This document shows positions 1-11,521 of a stretch of 64,000 nucleotides of DNA, piece by piece. Both the position numbers and the translations under genes were made by a program. Under the pieces are notes generated by a model. The model was not told the DNA's origin, ran no database searches, and was given only the letters and a program-made list of their open reading frames with translations. This stretch comes from Symbiodinium natans. Taxonomy: Eukaryota; Sar; Dinophyceae; Suessiales; Symbiodiniaceae. Positions within the stretch are counted from its first letter, which is position 1. Every line of letters begins with the position of its first letter. Where the stretch lies: assembly GCA_905221605.1 (NCBI GenBank), contig CAJNDS010000256.1, positions 101,888 through 165,887 of the forward strand. Direction: 5' to 3'.

Positions 1-1
1 G

Positions 2-3000
2 CTTCAGCGCGCAGGTGAGGCGTGGCGTCTTTGGGACACGAGGGATTTGCGTGTGGCGGAAAGCGTTGCGTGCAGCGATGAGGTTCCCGTCACCGAACGC
101 CTCGCGGTCTTTAGGACGCGCAAGGGGCCACGCTGGGCTGGCTGGCGTGAGGGATCGGCCACGGCTGGAAGAGGCGCAAGTGACGCTGTGCGCCCGGCAG
201 ACGCGGTCGACACGGCGCGCTGCCCGAGCTATCATATCGTGGAGAGCTGGGATATCGACAAGATGATCGAAGAGCCTCCAACGGACTATTATTATGAGCA
301 GCTCGCGGCAGATATGCGCGCCCGGCACCCTAAGGCGTGCCCGCACCTCCTCGACCACCTCGTTTCCTTAGAGGGTTTCCTTGATAAGACAATCTTGTTT
401 GGGTTCTCCTTTGGGATCAGTAAGGCCGAAGTTTGTGTCTCCAAAGGTAAGCTCCTAGGACACAACATTGGGCGGGACGGGAGTTCGCCTGACGAAGAGC
501 GTTGTCAGGCGGTGATTGACTTTCCCCCGCTCTGGGAGAAGCTTCACATTCAGCAATTTTTGGGTTGCGCAAATTGGTTGCGCGGCTACCTGCCTGTTGA
601 GTATGGGCACGCAGCCAAGATTTTAGGGCAGTGGCAGAAGCCAGGCGCCGTCTTCCCTGAAGGCGGGCTGGGCTCAGCCGCCACCGAGGGTTGCAAAGCC
701 TTTAAAGCGATTAAGCGCATGATGCAGAACCGCATCAATTTGGCTACCTTCGATGAGGCCTCTGCTGCGGATGGGTCGTGTCCCCTTGAGCAGATCGCGG
801 ATGCGTCGGGCATCGCGGTAGGGGGCAGCGTCGTGCAGATGACGCGTGACTTGAGTCAGCTCAAAGTGCTTATGACGCACTCAAAGAGCTTGACCCCCGC
901 GCAGCAGAACTGGCCGCCCTTGATACAAGAGGCGTTTGCCCAGCTCGAGGTAAAGCGGGCGACACGCCGCATGTTTGGCTCTATTCGGACTCTGTGTTGG
1001 ACAGATCATGCCAACCTTACCCGAGCGCAAACGTCGGACATCGGAATGGATCCGAAACTCGTCCGGTGGGTTGCGGAAATCCTTATGGATGGGTCCGAAA
1101 TAAGGAGCCTTAGCGGTCGCTCAGCGACGCTGGGTGACAGTTTTAGCCGCAATCCCAAAGATCGGGATGCGCTCCTTGCGGCGAGGACGAAAGACCTCGA
1201 GGGCCTTTCGGGCCAACTCCGAGGTTTCGACCTGGACCAGTACCTCGGAGAGGGTACTGAAGGTGACGGACCCGTGCCCTGGGCGGTCGGCAACGACGCC
1301 GTCCCAGAGCCTGCGGGCCGTGTCCAGGCCGCGGCTGTGCCGATGTGCGTCGTCGCAGCCCTTCCGGTGCGCGTCATGGTTGTCTTTGACTACGCGCGTT
1401 GGAAAGAGCAGGACGCAGAGCTGACTGAGATCAGGCGCGTTTTTCAAGCGAGCCTCCCTGGAGTTTCTGTGGCTGTCAGGGGTTGTTGGGGTCCGTTTGA
1501 GGATACCGACGGGCTTGCCTCGCATTTTGATTGCGGGGCCGGCAGGCTCGCAGGGACCAAGAAGATCAAGCGGATCAGGGTCGACTTGCTTACTTCGTGT
1601 GCCAAGGTTCTTAGGGAAGCTTCGGGGTTTCGCCCGCAATTCCTCGTAGGACTAGGGCAAGGCGGGCTTGTCACAGCCGTCCTTAGGTGGCCTTTGGTTG
1701 TTGAGCTCACGCTCCAAGCAAGGAACCTGCAGCGCAAGGAAGCCAGGGCTGTAGGAGAGGCTTGGGCAGGCATCAAGGCTATCTGGGCGGTGCGGCCACG
1801 CCTTTGGCGCACGCAGCAAGGCCACTTGGAAGTGGCCGAGGCTTGTCCGGAACTCAAGAAGGATTTTCCGGAGCCTCCCCTGCGAGGTTTTGGGATCGTA
1901 GGGAAGCAGGCATTGGGGGCGGAGGTTCTGCGGTCCTTGAGGCTGGACGCGGTTCGTTCCATCGATGATGCCAGCATTAGAGGGATGCTGGACGAACCGT
2001 CACGACCCCTCTGGGACCATGAGGGTCTGTGCATCTGCGGCAAGCGGACCTACCTGTTTTCTCGCTGCCCCGCCTGCATCGAGAAAGAGGCAGTCGATAC
2101 CTCGGTAGAGATAGCCGAGCGGGAGGAGCCCGAACCTCCGCTTGAGGGCGACCTTGAGGCCCATGAGGTGGGCCTAGAGGTCAACTCCGTCCTTGCAACT
2201 TTGGATAGGACAGGAGGTTTAGTTAGGGTTAGGTCCTCAACCATCCAGCAATGGGCGGTAGGGTTCAGGACTACGCCCAAAGATGCTCCAGTTCCCACAG
2301 CATATGGCATGCTGAGTGGGAAGATATGGAAGAAGAGCCATTCCATGAAGCTCAGCCTCGGCTCCCAGCACAAGGATCTTTCCAAGTGGGGCGATGTGAA
2401 GCCTTACTGGACCACATGGGTGGTTAGAGAAGATGGTGCTGTGGTGGCGGGGCACAACTGCTCGCCCCTGAATGTGGTTCAGGGCGACATCGTCGTGCAT
2501 TGGTCGTCAGTGGTGAACTGGCACGGCCACAGACATGTCGTGAATGAGCAGTGTGAAGTGCTCTGGAGGTCTAAGGTTAGAGAGGTTGCCTTAGACCCCT
2601 CCTTCGGCAAGCTGATAGCCCTTGTGGGTAGGGTTACTCAGGTCATTGGCTGGCGGGCAACCGGAGAAGCAGCTTCGGATCCCCGCAGGTCTACCCTGCA
2701 GGCGTCAAGGGTCCTTGCTCAATTCTCTTCGTCCAACGAGGGCGTAGGAGGGCATTGGACCGCGGGCGCTATCAGTCGCGGGAAGAATGCCAATGAGTGC
2801 AAGATGAAGGGTAGAGTTTTGGCGTTTATGGGTGAAGAGCACAAGGGCCCTGCAGTGGTTCCAGAGCTCGTTAGCCATAGCCCCATCCTGTGCATTTGGG
2901 ACCATTCCTCAACCAAGGTCAAGGTCGAGTTTAAGGGCGGTGTTCCGTCTTTGAGCCTGATCGCGGAGGAGGACGAAAATCGTCGTGAGCAGCTTGCGGT

Positions 3001-5287
3001 CGAGGCAAGGGACGCGGCGAACATTTCGGAGTTCCGAGTCACGGGATCCCTTCGTACGGCGTGGTACGAGGGTCAGCGGCGCGATCCCTCATTGGCGGGC
3101 TCGATTCGCAAGCCAGAGCCGCCGATGGTGATATCCGGAGACGGGTTGCTTGAGCGCGAGGTGACCCTCAGGACGGGTCAAACCGTCGTTGTCCCAGTGG
3201 TTCCCAACGGGGCTGCGGGCGCGAATGGAGTGACCTGGCGCCGCGCTTGCTACAATTCAGTCCACTGCGGAGTCCTTGGGGCCCATAGGTCTGCTGAGGT
3301 TACCATCAAGCTGCTAGAGAGGGCAGTCTGGTGGCCCGACTTAGAGAAAGATGTGCGGACCTGGGTCGCCAAATGTCTCGCTTGCATTAAAGGCCGCTCT
3401 CGACCGACGAAGGTTGAGGCTCGTGCGGTCAAATGTGGCGCCGAGACATGCTGGCAGGAAGTCAGCGTGGACTGTGAAGGTCCGAACCGAGAGGACAGGG
3501 AGGGGCATAGGTACTCGCTTACGTACTTCGATTGCCTCAGTCATGCTGTCCTCCTCGAGCCGATGAGGTCTCTGACTCATGCTGAAGTCAGGAGGGCGTT
3601 CGTGCGCTGTGTGCTTCGCAGCAGGACGATCCCGAGCCTCATCAGGTCGGATAGAGGGCCAGAGTTCAAGAATGCGCTCATGGCAGAACTCAGCGCTATG
3701 CTTGGGACCGAGTGGCGGTTCAGCGCGCCCTTGAGGCCTTGTGAGTTGGGCGCAAACGAGCGAGTCCACCAAGAAGTTCAAAAGGTGCTGGGGGCGGTCG
3801 TCAGGCAAGTCGGCGCCTCCCTTTCCGAAGCTTGGTCGGATTGGCTCGTGGTGGCGGAGTACGTCATAGATAATACTCCGGGACCCCACGGGTATACCCC
3901 GAGGGACCTAGAGCGGAGCTGGTCGCTCGCTCTACCACTTGAAAAGGACGTCCTGCGAGACGCCTTGCAGTTTGAACCCATCTCTGATTGGGCTCGGAGC
4001 CAGTTTAAGCAGTTCTCGGAACTAGCTGCTGCGGTCCGAGAGCACTGGACGCGGTCTTCAGAAGCGCGGGCGAAACTTGCAAATCGCCATAGGCGCACTG
4101 TGGACCTTAAGCCAGGCGACCGAGTGGTCTGGAACGCTCCGAGGGCCCGTTCAGAGGGGGCGGGGCGTGTGCCTTGGAAACCGGGTCTGACCGGCCCCTG
4201 GCGCGTGTTTGTCAAGGGCCACAGGCTCACCTTGGAGCCCGTGTCGATGGAGTCGGGGGGTACTTCTTCCGCCCGGCGCGGCCCGATGGAGGCGCACGCA
4301 GAAGACTGCATTCTTGTTCCTGCGGACGCAGATGGCGCGGAATCCCGCGAGCCGGTCGTCTTTGAGGACGATGGAACCGGCGGGGACGGCTCGTCTCGCC
4401 CCAGCTTAGGGCAACAGGTTCAAGGCGACGCCAAGCAAGTGGAGTTCACGCTAACCAGGCGCGGGAGGGACTTCGTCCTCCGCCTTGGTGACCGCATTGC
4501 CTATCGGGGTGTAGGTGGAGGCCCGAAGGTGTGCAGGTTAGGGCGGGTCACGCAGGTAGATGCTGCCCGTGCGCAGGTCGGCGTGCACCGCTATCTCCCC
4601 GACGCCAGCGGGGTTCGCGTCAAATGGCGGCTCGCATACATCGCCGAGGACGGTGCGCTCACGCTTTCAGAGGGGACTCGTCCGGCCCACGAAGCGGTTT
4701 CCGTCAGGGGGATCATTTCCAAGATCGACCTGAACCGCGACGGCGTGCTTGCTGCAGCCTCGGCCAGAAAGTTGGACAAGGGGGCGTACTCGTTGCAGGA
4801 CAGGACGCTCGAGAGAGCGTCTCGCACCAGCACGGGTGTGCTCTCGATCCGAGAGGCCCTCGCGGACCTCTTGGTCGCGGAACCCCGCGTGTTGCAGCCT
4901 AGGGCTTCCCCAGAGTCGGGTGCTGTCGAAAGCTGGTTCCGGCAGTATTTCCTTGGAGGGGTTGCCGATGTCTTAGAGGTTGCTTGGGGTGACGCGGTCG
5001 TCTCCGACGCGGCTAGGAGGCACGGGTACAGGGTTGTTCCCGCTTTTGTGCAAGGCAAGCAGGCCTACGGGATCACCTGGAACCTGGCCGCAGAAGAGCA
5101 CTTAGAGGCCATTAGCGGCGCTGTTCTGCGCACAGAGCCGAAGGTGCTCGTGATTGGGCTTGAGGGCAAGAATGTGCCCCGGGCTTTCCTCCAGTCGTCG
5201 GGTGTGCGCAGGAACGCACGCGCGCGGGCGCCCACGTCGCGCTGCATTTGCAGGCACAAAAAGGCGAGTGGGAACCCTGGCGGCTAG
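2..5287 (+). pseudogene. pol: pol copy A: RT thumb, RNase H, integrase (frameshifted at its end)
   Basis: The frame is open from the window edge, so the true start lies upstream. In order it shows an RT connection/thumb (LLGHNIGRDG, then FLGCANWLRGYLP), RNase H (ADASGIAVGG, TDHANL), an unassigned alpha/beta-like stretch, an integrase HHCC zinc domain (HCGVLGAH then CLAC), the integrase core (SVDCEGP, RSDRGPEF, GANERVHQE, a D-D-35-E set) and a GPY/F-like tail (GLTGPWRV). No RT fingers or palm lie upstream. Around 5194 it lacks four bases relative to copy B; the frame shifts and stops at 5287, whereas copy B reads on. At 4208 the copies differ by one in-frame codon. Ty3/gypsy affinity is clear; activity of this copy is doubtful. 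Confidence 0.85.
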
Positions 5288-5597
5288 AGGAGTGGGGCGC
5301 CTTGTTTGGGACGCTCGCAGAGCCACGCTGGCCTTGGGCTTTCGTGCGGGCTGACATGTGCCAGTTCGCGCGGGCCAGTGGCCGCGGCAACCTCGTTGAG
5401 AGCGGGGCCCTGTGGCTCGCCGATTTCAGCTTAGAATCGGTAGGTTTGAGGTGTAGTAGGCCGGATGCGTTAGGCGCAGTGCAGCACAAGCACGTTGTGC
5501 GCGCGCAAGCCGACTACAACCTCATAGGGGCGGCTTTCTGCGCATCGCTCCAGGACCTTGGTCTGAGGGGCGCAGAAGAGCTGTGCACCGCTGCAGT
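5248..5597 (+). pseudogene. pol: Continuation of copy A pol after the frameshift
   Basis: This plus-one frame carries on the polyprotein that copy B reads without interruption (motifs ADMCQFARASG and LRCSRP). It then contains 116 bp missing from copy B, coding for HKHVVRAQADYN and LQDLGLRGAEEL. It runs in frame into CTAAVE, exactly where copy B's palm ORF picks up. The piece therefore shows that integrase and the RT palm were once a single reading frame. I do not recognise the domain. Conserved Cys/His positions and a position between integrase and palm suggest a tether or cofactor region, which is inference. Confidence 0.7.
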
Positions 5598-5772
5598 TGA
5601 AAAAAAAAAAAAAAAAAAAAATAAATAAAAAAAATAAAAAAAAAAAAAAAAACAACAAAAAAAAAACAAAAAAAAAAGTCGAAAAAAAAAAAAAAAAAAT
5701 AAAAAAACAAAAAAAAAAACCACAAAACAAAAAGAAAAACAAAAACCAGAAAAAAAGAAAAAAAAAAAAAAA
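5598..5772 (+). repeat. A-rich insertion inside copy A pol
   Basis: About 175 bases, nearly all A with rare T, C and G, sit between GCAGTTGAA and AGCTTTTCC. Copy B joins these flanks directly as GTTGAAAGCTTTCC. Reading through gives poly-Lys, so it breaks the polyprotein. It may be a retroposed poly(A)-like tract, slippage expansion of the original AAA, or an assembly artefact. The lysine-rich and phenylalanine-rich ORFs over it are not genes. Confidence 0.85.
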
Positions 5773-7222
5773 AGCTTTTCCAGCCACTGCGGGTGCTGAT
5801 AGCGCCGCGGCTGCGCCACAGCCCTCTCCAGTCGTTCCCCTCCCGGACGTGCGCTCGGGCGAGGACCTCACGCCAGCAGAGCGTGCGGAGCTGGATAAGG
5901 AGGTGGATAAGTATGCCGCTGAGAAGGAAGCGTTTTGGCGGACCAAGGCGGACGCCAAGGACTGGGATTCCGTCCGGGCTGACCTTGAGGTCTATGCTCT
6001 TGCGGGCGAGAAGGTCGCGGAGGATCCTAGGCGCACCGAGGCCTATAGAGACCTCGTATGGTCGGGGTTGAAGATCGAGCCTGGACCAACCAGACCAGGG
6101 CTGACCGATGCTGACATCGCAGCCGTCAGGGAGGTCATACGGCGAAAGGCCGCTGGGTTCTGGGTGGAGGACACCACCAGGACCACGGTCAGGGAGTTCG
6201 CCCATGACTGCATCCCCACCGGGCCGCCGGTCTCGTCCCAGCCTCACAGTCTGAGGGGCGAGTCCGCGCAATGGGTCGACGACAAGCTTGAAGAAGAATG
6301 CAGGCGGGGTCAGTTGATCCGCGGCAGCTCGGCTTGGGGATCTGCGCCGTTTCCGACCAAGGAAATGCCCAGCTACAAGCGGCATAGGAAGCGACGCTTG
6401 GTGGTTAACTACCGCCGTGTGAATGCCCGAATTAAGCGCTCCACGTACTATTGTCGGCGGGGTAGCGATGTGCTCGCCGCCGCAGTGGGTTCGGTTTGGT
6501 ATACCTTCGTGGATGCGGTTAGTGGGTTTAATCAGATTAGGAACACCAAGCGTGCTCGCGAGGTGTTGGCCATTGTGGCAAGATCAGGGAAATATCTCCC
6601 TGTCGGCCTCACCTTTGGCCCGATTAACGGCCCAGATGATTTCAACTTTGTGGTTGATAGGGCCTATGCCCCCGGCAGAGGTAGGCGCCTTAAGTATACT
6701 AAGGAGTGGATTGCCTACGTGGATGATCTTACTGTTAGGACGGGTAGGGTCATCGATGGGCAGTTTTTCACTGATGCCCAAGCCGAGGGGGCGGTGCGCG
6801 AAGCGTGCGCCAAGGGGGCAGTCGCGGCTCCGCAGAGCGCGTCGTCTGCTCTTGAAGCCTTAGGCGTTCGCGGTGCGCACAACTCCAAGCGCGCGAACCA
6901 TGACGCGGCGCGCTCGGACCAGAATCACCCCACGCGCGTTCTGATGCTCAGGATGTTGGGGCTGTTCGGGTGTTTCTGTGTTCGGGGCGGGTGTTTTTGG
7001 GGCGGGCCGTTTCCCAGGTCGCCGGTCTGCGGGCAGAAGGATTTTTCGTCGTTCGTCGCGTGCAGCTTCGTTCGTTTGTCCCGCAGCCAGTGTTTTGCAT
7101 GCAGGCCTAGAGGTTCGGTCCAAGGTCGAAGCAGAAGCCGTAGAAGCCTTAAAGCCCAGACCTTAAGGAAACTCCCCAAACCCCCGCCGCAGCGGTTCAA
7201 GTGTGTTGTCGAACTAGGGTAG
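5773..7222 (+). pseudogene. pol: RT fingers/palm, copy A
   Basis: The segment carries the N-terminal half of a Ty3/gypsy reverse transcriptase: GSSAWGSAPFPTKEMP (fingers), VNYRRVNARI, motif A as FVDAVSGFNQI, motif B as GLTFGPINGPDDFNF, and motif C as AYVDDLTV. It lies after integrase, whereas in normal gypsy elements these motifs precede the thumb. Copy A has N where copy B has D in the VDYR finger motif. One missing base near 7213 ends the frame at 7222; copy B reads on toward KptA. The residues after YVDD (EGAVREACAKG) do not continue into a thumb. Confidence 0.85.
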
Positions 7223-7488
7223 GTAGTCCCTCCCCGCGTTCGTGCCTGTGCACTGCGCCCCGCTGCGGGTCGCGACCAGACCGCGCGGGAGCGACCGATC
7301 GGTCGCCCGGACCTTCGTGGTCAACCACAAGGCCCCGCTGCGGGCCGTGCCCTGGCCGCGCGGGAGCGGCTGCCTACCACTACTGCACACCGGCCCCTTG
7401 CAGCGGGCCGTGTACTGGCCGCTCAAGGGCGCGTCAGGTTTTCCTCGCCCATCGGAGGTCCAGCAAAGCCGCGGGCCTCAGTGCCGCG
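7223..7488 (+). other. Palm-to-KptA linker with three clustered hairpins
   Basis: GC-rich stretch between the palm and the KptA-like start. It holds three close copies of the element's recurring small hairpin (copy B equivalents 26253-26272, 26328-26347, 26391-26410). All three frames are partly open and the coding frame is unclear. One frame repeats the peptide AGR(V/A/D)xAA at each hairpin. Confidence 0.5.
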
Positions 7489-7692
7489 ATGGGTGGAGGA
7501 GGGTCGAAGGGCAGGGGCAAGAGCAAGAGCCCAGGCCCTAAGGGCCGGAGGGGCCCGCCCACGATTGACGACGTGCAGCGCAGGCTAGTCCGATGCATGC
7601 GGCACGGCGACGCTGGTTGCAGAGGCCGGTTCGCTCTGGGCGGCCTCTACCCGGTTGATGAGTTGATCGAGCAACTTGGCATCACCATCAAC
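7489..7692 (+). CDS. KptA/Tpt1-like RNA 2'-phosphotransferase, N-terminal part (cut by gap)
   Basis: ATG at 7489 opens a Gly/Lys-rich leader (MGGGGSKGRGKSKS), then DDVQRRLVRCMRHGD and GLYPVDELIEQLGI. This matches the start of the KptA/Tpt1 fold, an N-terminal winged helix with an LRH-type motif followed by a G-hydrophobic-V-x-V-D-E-L-L helix. The family removes the splice-junction 2'-phosphate from RNA using NAD+. The frame runs into the gap at 7693. Copy A keeps about 71 bp here that copy B has lost, so only copy A shows the intact N-terminal module. Confidence 0.65.
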
Positions 7693-7792
7693 NNNNNNNN
7701 NNNNNNNNNNNNNNNNNNNNNNNNNNNNNNNNNNNNNNNNNNNNNNNNNNNNNNNNNNNNNNNNNNNNNNNNNNNNNNNNNNNNNNNNNNNN
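7693..7792. other. Assembly gap (100 N)
   Basis: Exactly 100 N, so probably a scaffold gap of unknown true length. The retroelement does not resume on the right side, so the right half and 3' LTR of copy A may be inside it. Confidence 0.99.
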
Positions 7793-8321
7793 TGGTGACG
7801 TAAAAAAAGGTCAGCTGTGGATTGAGGATGAGAAGGTTTTGGAGGAAGGGACTGAAGTGGTGGAACAATCCTATGGGAAGAAAGTCTTGCCTAAAAAATT
7901 GGTGGATGTTCGCTGGAACTTCACGTCGTTCTTTCCGAGAAAATTGCATGGTCCTATGCCTTGGAAAGGGAACAGAGTATCCTTGACCGGGTACACGCCT
8001 GTGTTAATGGAGCGATTGAGTTACAAGGATAGGTGCTTCCTTCTCCAATGTAAGTTTCCTCTACAAGAACCACAAGCTGAAGAAGGTGAAAAAGGGAAGT
8101 GGCTGAAGGTGACGCTGAAAGAGACCTCACTTGACGACATTGCAGATGAGGCCGACTATGCTGAATGGGAGGGTACCCACACGACTACAGATGGATACCC
8201 GGCGCATTCTGCAGAAACTGAGCTGGCTCAGCTGAAGGACTGTGATGGACTGCGTCCACTCAAGTTTCGAGTCATCCCAAAGTCCACAGGCAAAGATGGC
8301 AGTACCTGCTGGATGAAGTGA
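7793..8321 (+). CDS. Unidentified ORF fragment, possible beta-helix (2OG-oxygenase-like) end
   Basis: The frame is open from the gap edge: GDVKKGQLWIEDE, then RWNFTSFFPRKLHGPMPWKG, then NRVSLTGYTP, ending WMK at 8319. The pattern (aromatic) F-x-P-x-x-x-H...PW-x-G-x-R-x-x-L...YT resembles the closing strands of a double-stranded beta-helix, as in prolyl-hydroxylase-like proteins, and I associate it with proteins common in dinoflagellates. Catalytic residues upstream are lost in the gap. It could be host sequence or part of another transposon. GC content is lower than in the neighbouring retroelement. Confidence 0.35.
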
Positions 8322-9120
8322 TTCAGATGTGCAGCGCGAATTTATGTGAGGCTCAAGCCCTAGGCACCAGGCAGCTTGAACTCTTGCTGAGGGCTGAAGA
8401 AGCTTCTCAACTGTTTTGATCTGTGTTAGGTCAATACTAGTAAGAATTGGTCACCAGCTCAATAACTCTCCTTCGCCATTCGTCGGACACTTTGCTGCAT
8501 GAGCGGTGCCTGGGCTGCACATCAGAATGCCACCCCCTCCCCGCCCCTGAGATGTGCCACAGCATGTCAGGTTCTCTGAACTCCATAGGCTCACTGGTCT
8601 ATTTCGCCCCCCACCCCCATCCCCCTCCTAGAAACTGCCAGATTTTGGGGCTATCCTATTGTATGACCTCAGAATGTCGGCAGGATTCACCACATCCGTC
8701 ATAGGCACGCCAGCGGGGAGTTTGAGATCGCAGTCCCTTGGTGAAATTTCGCGGGGTTCGGGTGGTTTGGGCTGAGGGTCTTAGGTTCCAGGAAACCACA
8801 AAAGGGAGTTGCGGGCTAGTGCCAGCAACCCCAAACCTCTCAACAAATTCTCAACTCCCCGACAGAGAACAGGTGGAACAGCCAACTGCGTTTGCACAAA
8901 ACCCACTGCAGCAACCTGAAGGGGACATGGTCGAAACTCTAATTCGGCTGATGGCCTTAAAGGGGCCAAAACCCGTCAAAATTGTTCATAGCGCCCGTAA
9001 ACATCTAGGCTCATCGCACCTTCGCAAACTCAGTATACCCAATCCAGCCACGATTAGTCAGCCGCTTCACACTTGCTCCAGCTGTGAAGATATTGTCGCG
9101 CCACTTCTTGCTCACCGCCC
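8322..9120. other. No gene recognised
   Basis: Mixed-composition sequence with stops in all frames every few hundred bases. The small ORFs at 8447-8704 and 8738-9160 have no recognisable motif. It may be intronic or intergenic. Confidence 0.5.
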
Positions 9121-9140
9121 ACACCCGTGCAAGTTATCAG

Positions 9141-9303
9141 CTACTTTAACGACGAGTTGAAGAGGCGCGTCTGTTTCCTCGATGGCGGCATGGAGGCCCG
9201 CATCCAGGCGGAGATGTTGGAGGAGGCGGACTACCGTGGTACCCGAGAGGAGTTACTGGCACTTCTTTTGTCCACGCCGCAGATCGGCAAGAGCTTGTGC
9301 AAA
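9141..9303 (+). CDS. Possible exon of a MetH-type homocysteine S-methyltransferase
   Basis: The reading frame gives YFNDELKRRVCFLDGGMEAR then IQAEMLEEADYRG. This resembles the first strand and loop of MetH-type homocysteine-binding domains, where a V-L-D-G-A/G-M-G-T-x-I-Q motif is followed by an L-E-E-x-D-Y/F-R-G motif. It continues as LLALLLSTPQI, like the family's N-D-L-L-x-L-T-x-P segment. An AG precedes 9141 and GTGAGG follows near 9304, so it could be one exon. The expected G-T after DGGM is E-A here, so function is doubtful and it may be an exon relic. Confidence 0.35.
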
Positions 9304-9800
9304 AGTGAGGTGCGCTGCCATGCAATGCCAGGGTGTTTCAGCTTCGCAGCTTCGTTTCTAGATCTGAATTCCGAGCTTCTCAGAATTCTCAGCATTGACG
9401 AGGTGGCAAAGCCAAGCCTCGCACAGTCGCTACAACGCCAGGACCTGAAGTACCATATGGTGGCATGGGCGGCCCAGCATGTCCCGCAATACTAAGGCTT
9501 ATGCAGCTTGCTCGTCCACACCGCAGGGGTTCTCGGGGCAGCCGCGCCCAACAAATAGGTGGGGCCTTTACATGTGGCCACCTTGTTGGTTCTTCAGCGG
9601 CCACTGAACGCCTATTTGTAAAGCAACTCAGGTTTTTTCTGGTAACCCATGCAGACTAAGCATGCTACTGGTGATCTGCGATTGCTTCGGCGCAGGTCGT
9701 GCAGCCCTGCGCACATCCTGGACAACATCGCCGTGATCCTGGAGACTGTTAGTTCGGCACGCCGCCAATGGTTGCAAAGCGCTGCAGGGCTATGTAGCGC
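9304..9800. other. Possible intron and flank, nothing firm
   Basis: Short open stretches, for example IDEVAKPSLAQSLQRQDL near 9395-9450, follow AG dinucleotides and could be exons of the same unit, but no motif was recognised. Confidence 0.25.
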
Positions 9801-9809
9801 CGTGTGTGT

Positions 9810-9865
<56 letters not shown>

Positions 9866-10132
9866 GGGGGGGGCGGGGGGGGTTGCAGGGGGGGGGTGGG
9901 GGGGGAGGGTTTGGAGGGGAGACCCGGGGGGGGGGGTGGTGGGTGGGGGGGGTGTGGGTGGTGGGGGTGGGTGTTGGGGGGGGGGGTGTGGGTGGGGGGA
10001 GGGGGGGGTGTGGGTGTGGGGGTGGTGGGAGGCGTCGGTGTTAGTGAGGGGTGCGGGTGTGGGTGTGTGGGTGGGTGGGTGGGTGGGTGGGTGGGTGGGT
10101 GGGTGGGTGGGTGGGTGGGTGGGTGGGTGGGT

Positions 10133-10229
<97 letters not shown>
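9801..10229. repeat. Compound (GT)n - G-rich - (GGGT)n - (GT)n microsatellite
   Basis: About 60 bp of GT, then 200 bp of G-rich degenerate repeats, then about 18 GGGT units (10064-10136), then about 90 bp of GT. The GGGT part can form G-quadruplexes and GT tracts can form Z-DNA. The His-Thr/Pro and Cys-Val ORFs on either strand are translations of this repeat. Confidence 0.98.
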
Positions 10230-10230
<1 letters not shown>

Positions 10231-11520
10231 CTTTTGCCAAAAATGCCAATCAAGAGCTCACGACCTAGCACATAGAGCCAACATGAGCCGGTAACCCGGT
10301 AGCCACTGCCATGTCAGAGGAGAGATTTGCTAAGCGGCTTCTCCACAGCTTCCGGGGAGCTGTTGGCCTTTCTGCATTGGCTCTCCTGGGCCAAGGACAT
10401 GGCTCAACCCATAGATGATCGTAGATGTAGCACACTTCGTGACGTGATGCCTTTCAGGAGCAGGTCGGCATTGGGGCTGACGACGCCAAGGCAAGTGCCA
10501 GGGCATCCAGGGTCTGCAGCACCTGCGGAAGCTTCACTGATTCACAGCTCTACGTATTTCCATGCTGCTGGGGGCCTCCTGAGAAGAGTCACATTCAGCC
10601 TCCGCTGTGCCATCCGACCTCACATGCCTTCTTGCGACCCAGGCTACTGGGCTGCTACAGCGTTATAGGACCGTGTTGCCCTTCCAAGGATCTCAGAAAC
10701 GTGCGCGGCGACGGGCCCACATCATTTTCAAAACTATTTGCTCTTGCACGGAGAAGTGTTGTGCGATGAATACTTTACAAGTCGAGACTAACTCCCGCAT
10801 TGTGACGAACACCACTCAGCGGCAGCATTGTTCGAGGCTTAGCGTACCTAGCAGTCTTCTGTGTGTGAACATGCTTCATGCTTCGAGTGTGATCTTCTTT
10901 CAAACGGCTGGAGCCCATTCTGTTCTTCACATTGCCATATGCATTTTCTAGATTCTGCTGCAGGTGCGGGAGTTGTTACCTTTCCTGAACCGTCTCACAT
11001 ATCACTTTGTGACCACGATGCCGGACCAGGCCTGTAACGTCGGGGTACTTTGCATTTTGTTGCGATGTGCGCTCTTGCCGATCTGAAGGAGGCTTTAACG
11101 TTGTTCAGACTTCAGAGACTCAGGCGACTCTGCTTCCGCGACAGCTGCGTGTCTTCCTCGAAAATTTCTAAGGGCGGACTCTCCCCCCGCTTGCGAAGCG
11201 AGCGCAAGGAGCCCGCACGAGCACGCAGTGACGAGGCTGGACTTTTTGAAGACAGTCGACGTCGGTGAGGCATAGCGTCTTCGGCCTTTAACTCGTCAAC
11301 ACCTTCTGGAGGGTTAGGCGGTGGTGGCAACGGAGGAGGTTCTTCTCCAACGAGGTCCAGAGCCGGCCGCTGCCCTCGAACCCTTTGTTCCGGAGGCGAA
11401 GGCTCCTGTTCTTCCACCCCCCTCAACCTTTTTTTTTTTTAACCCAAACATGGATACCCTCTTCTGACCATTATATCTCAACATTTCACCACTGTTTCCC
11501 CTTGCTTGAGGCGGTGGCCT
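10230..11520. other. No gene recognised
   Basis: Unique-looking sequence of mixed composition. A Pro/Glu-rich minus-strand frame (11112-11426) and several plus-strand frames of about 100 codons show no family motif. Confidence 0.5.
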
Positions 11521-11521
11521 G

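Larger units (their letters stand above)
1..7692 (+). mobile_element. Copy A of giant Ty3/gypsy-like retroelement (both ends missing)
   Basis: This stretch is nearly base-for-base the same as 19268-26620 of the complete element further right, with scattered single-base differences. It starts inside pol at the window edge and is cut on the right by a 100-base gap, so no LTR is visible. It has the same unusual order: RT thumb and RNase H, integrase, RT palm, KptA. Breaks specific to this copy are a 4-base loss near 5194, an A-rich insertion at 5598-5772 and a 1-base loss near 7213. It keeps 116 bp (5470-5585) and about 71 bp (near 7579-7654) that the other copy has lost. Confidence 0.9.

Noticed and set aside
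5470-5958. Minus-strand Phe-rich ORFs and plus-strand Lys-rich ORF
   Set aside because: They are translations of the A-rich insertion in copy A.
9749-10294. His-Thr/Pro and Cys-Val/Gly ORFs
   Set aside because: They are translations of GT and GGGT microsatellites with no independent coding signal.
11112-11426. Minus-strand Pro/Glu/Arg-rich ORF
   Set aside because: Low-complexity composition without family features.
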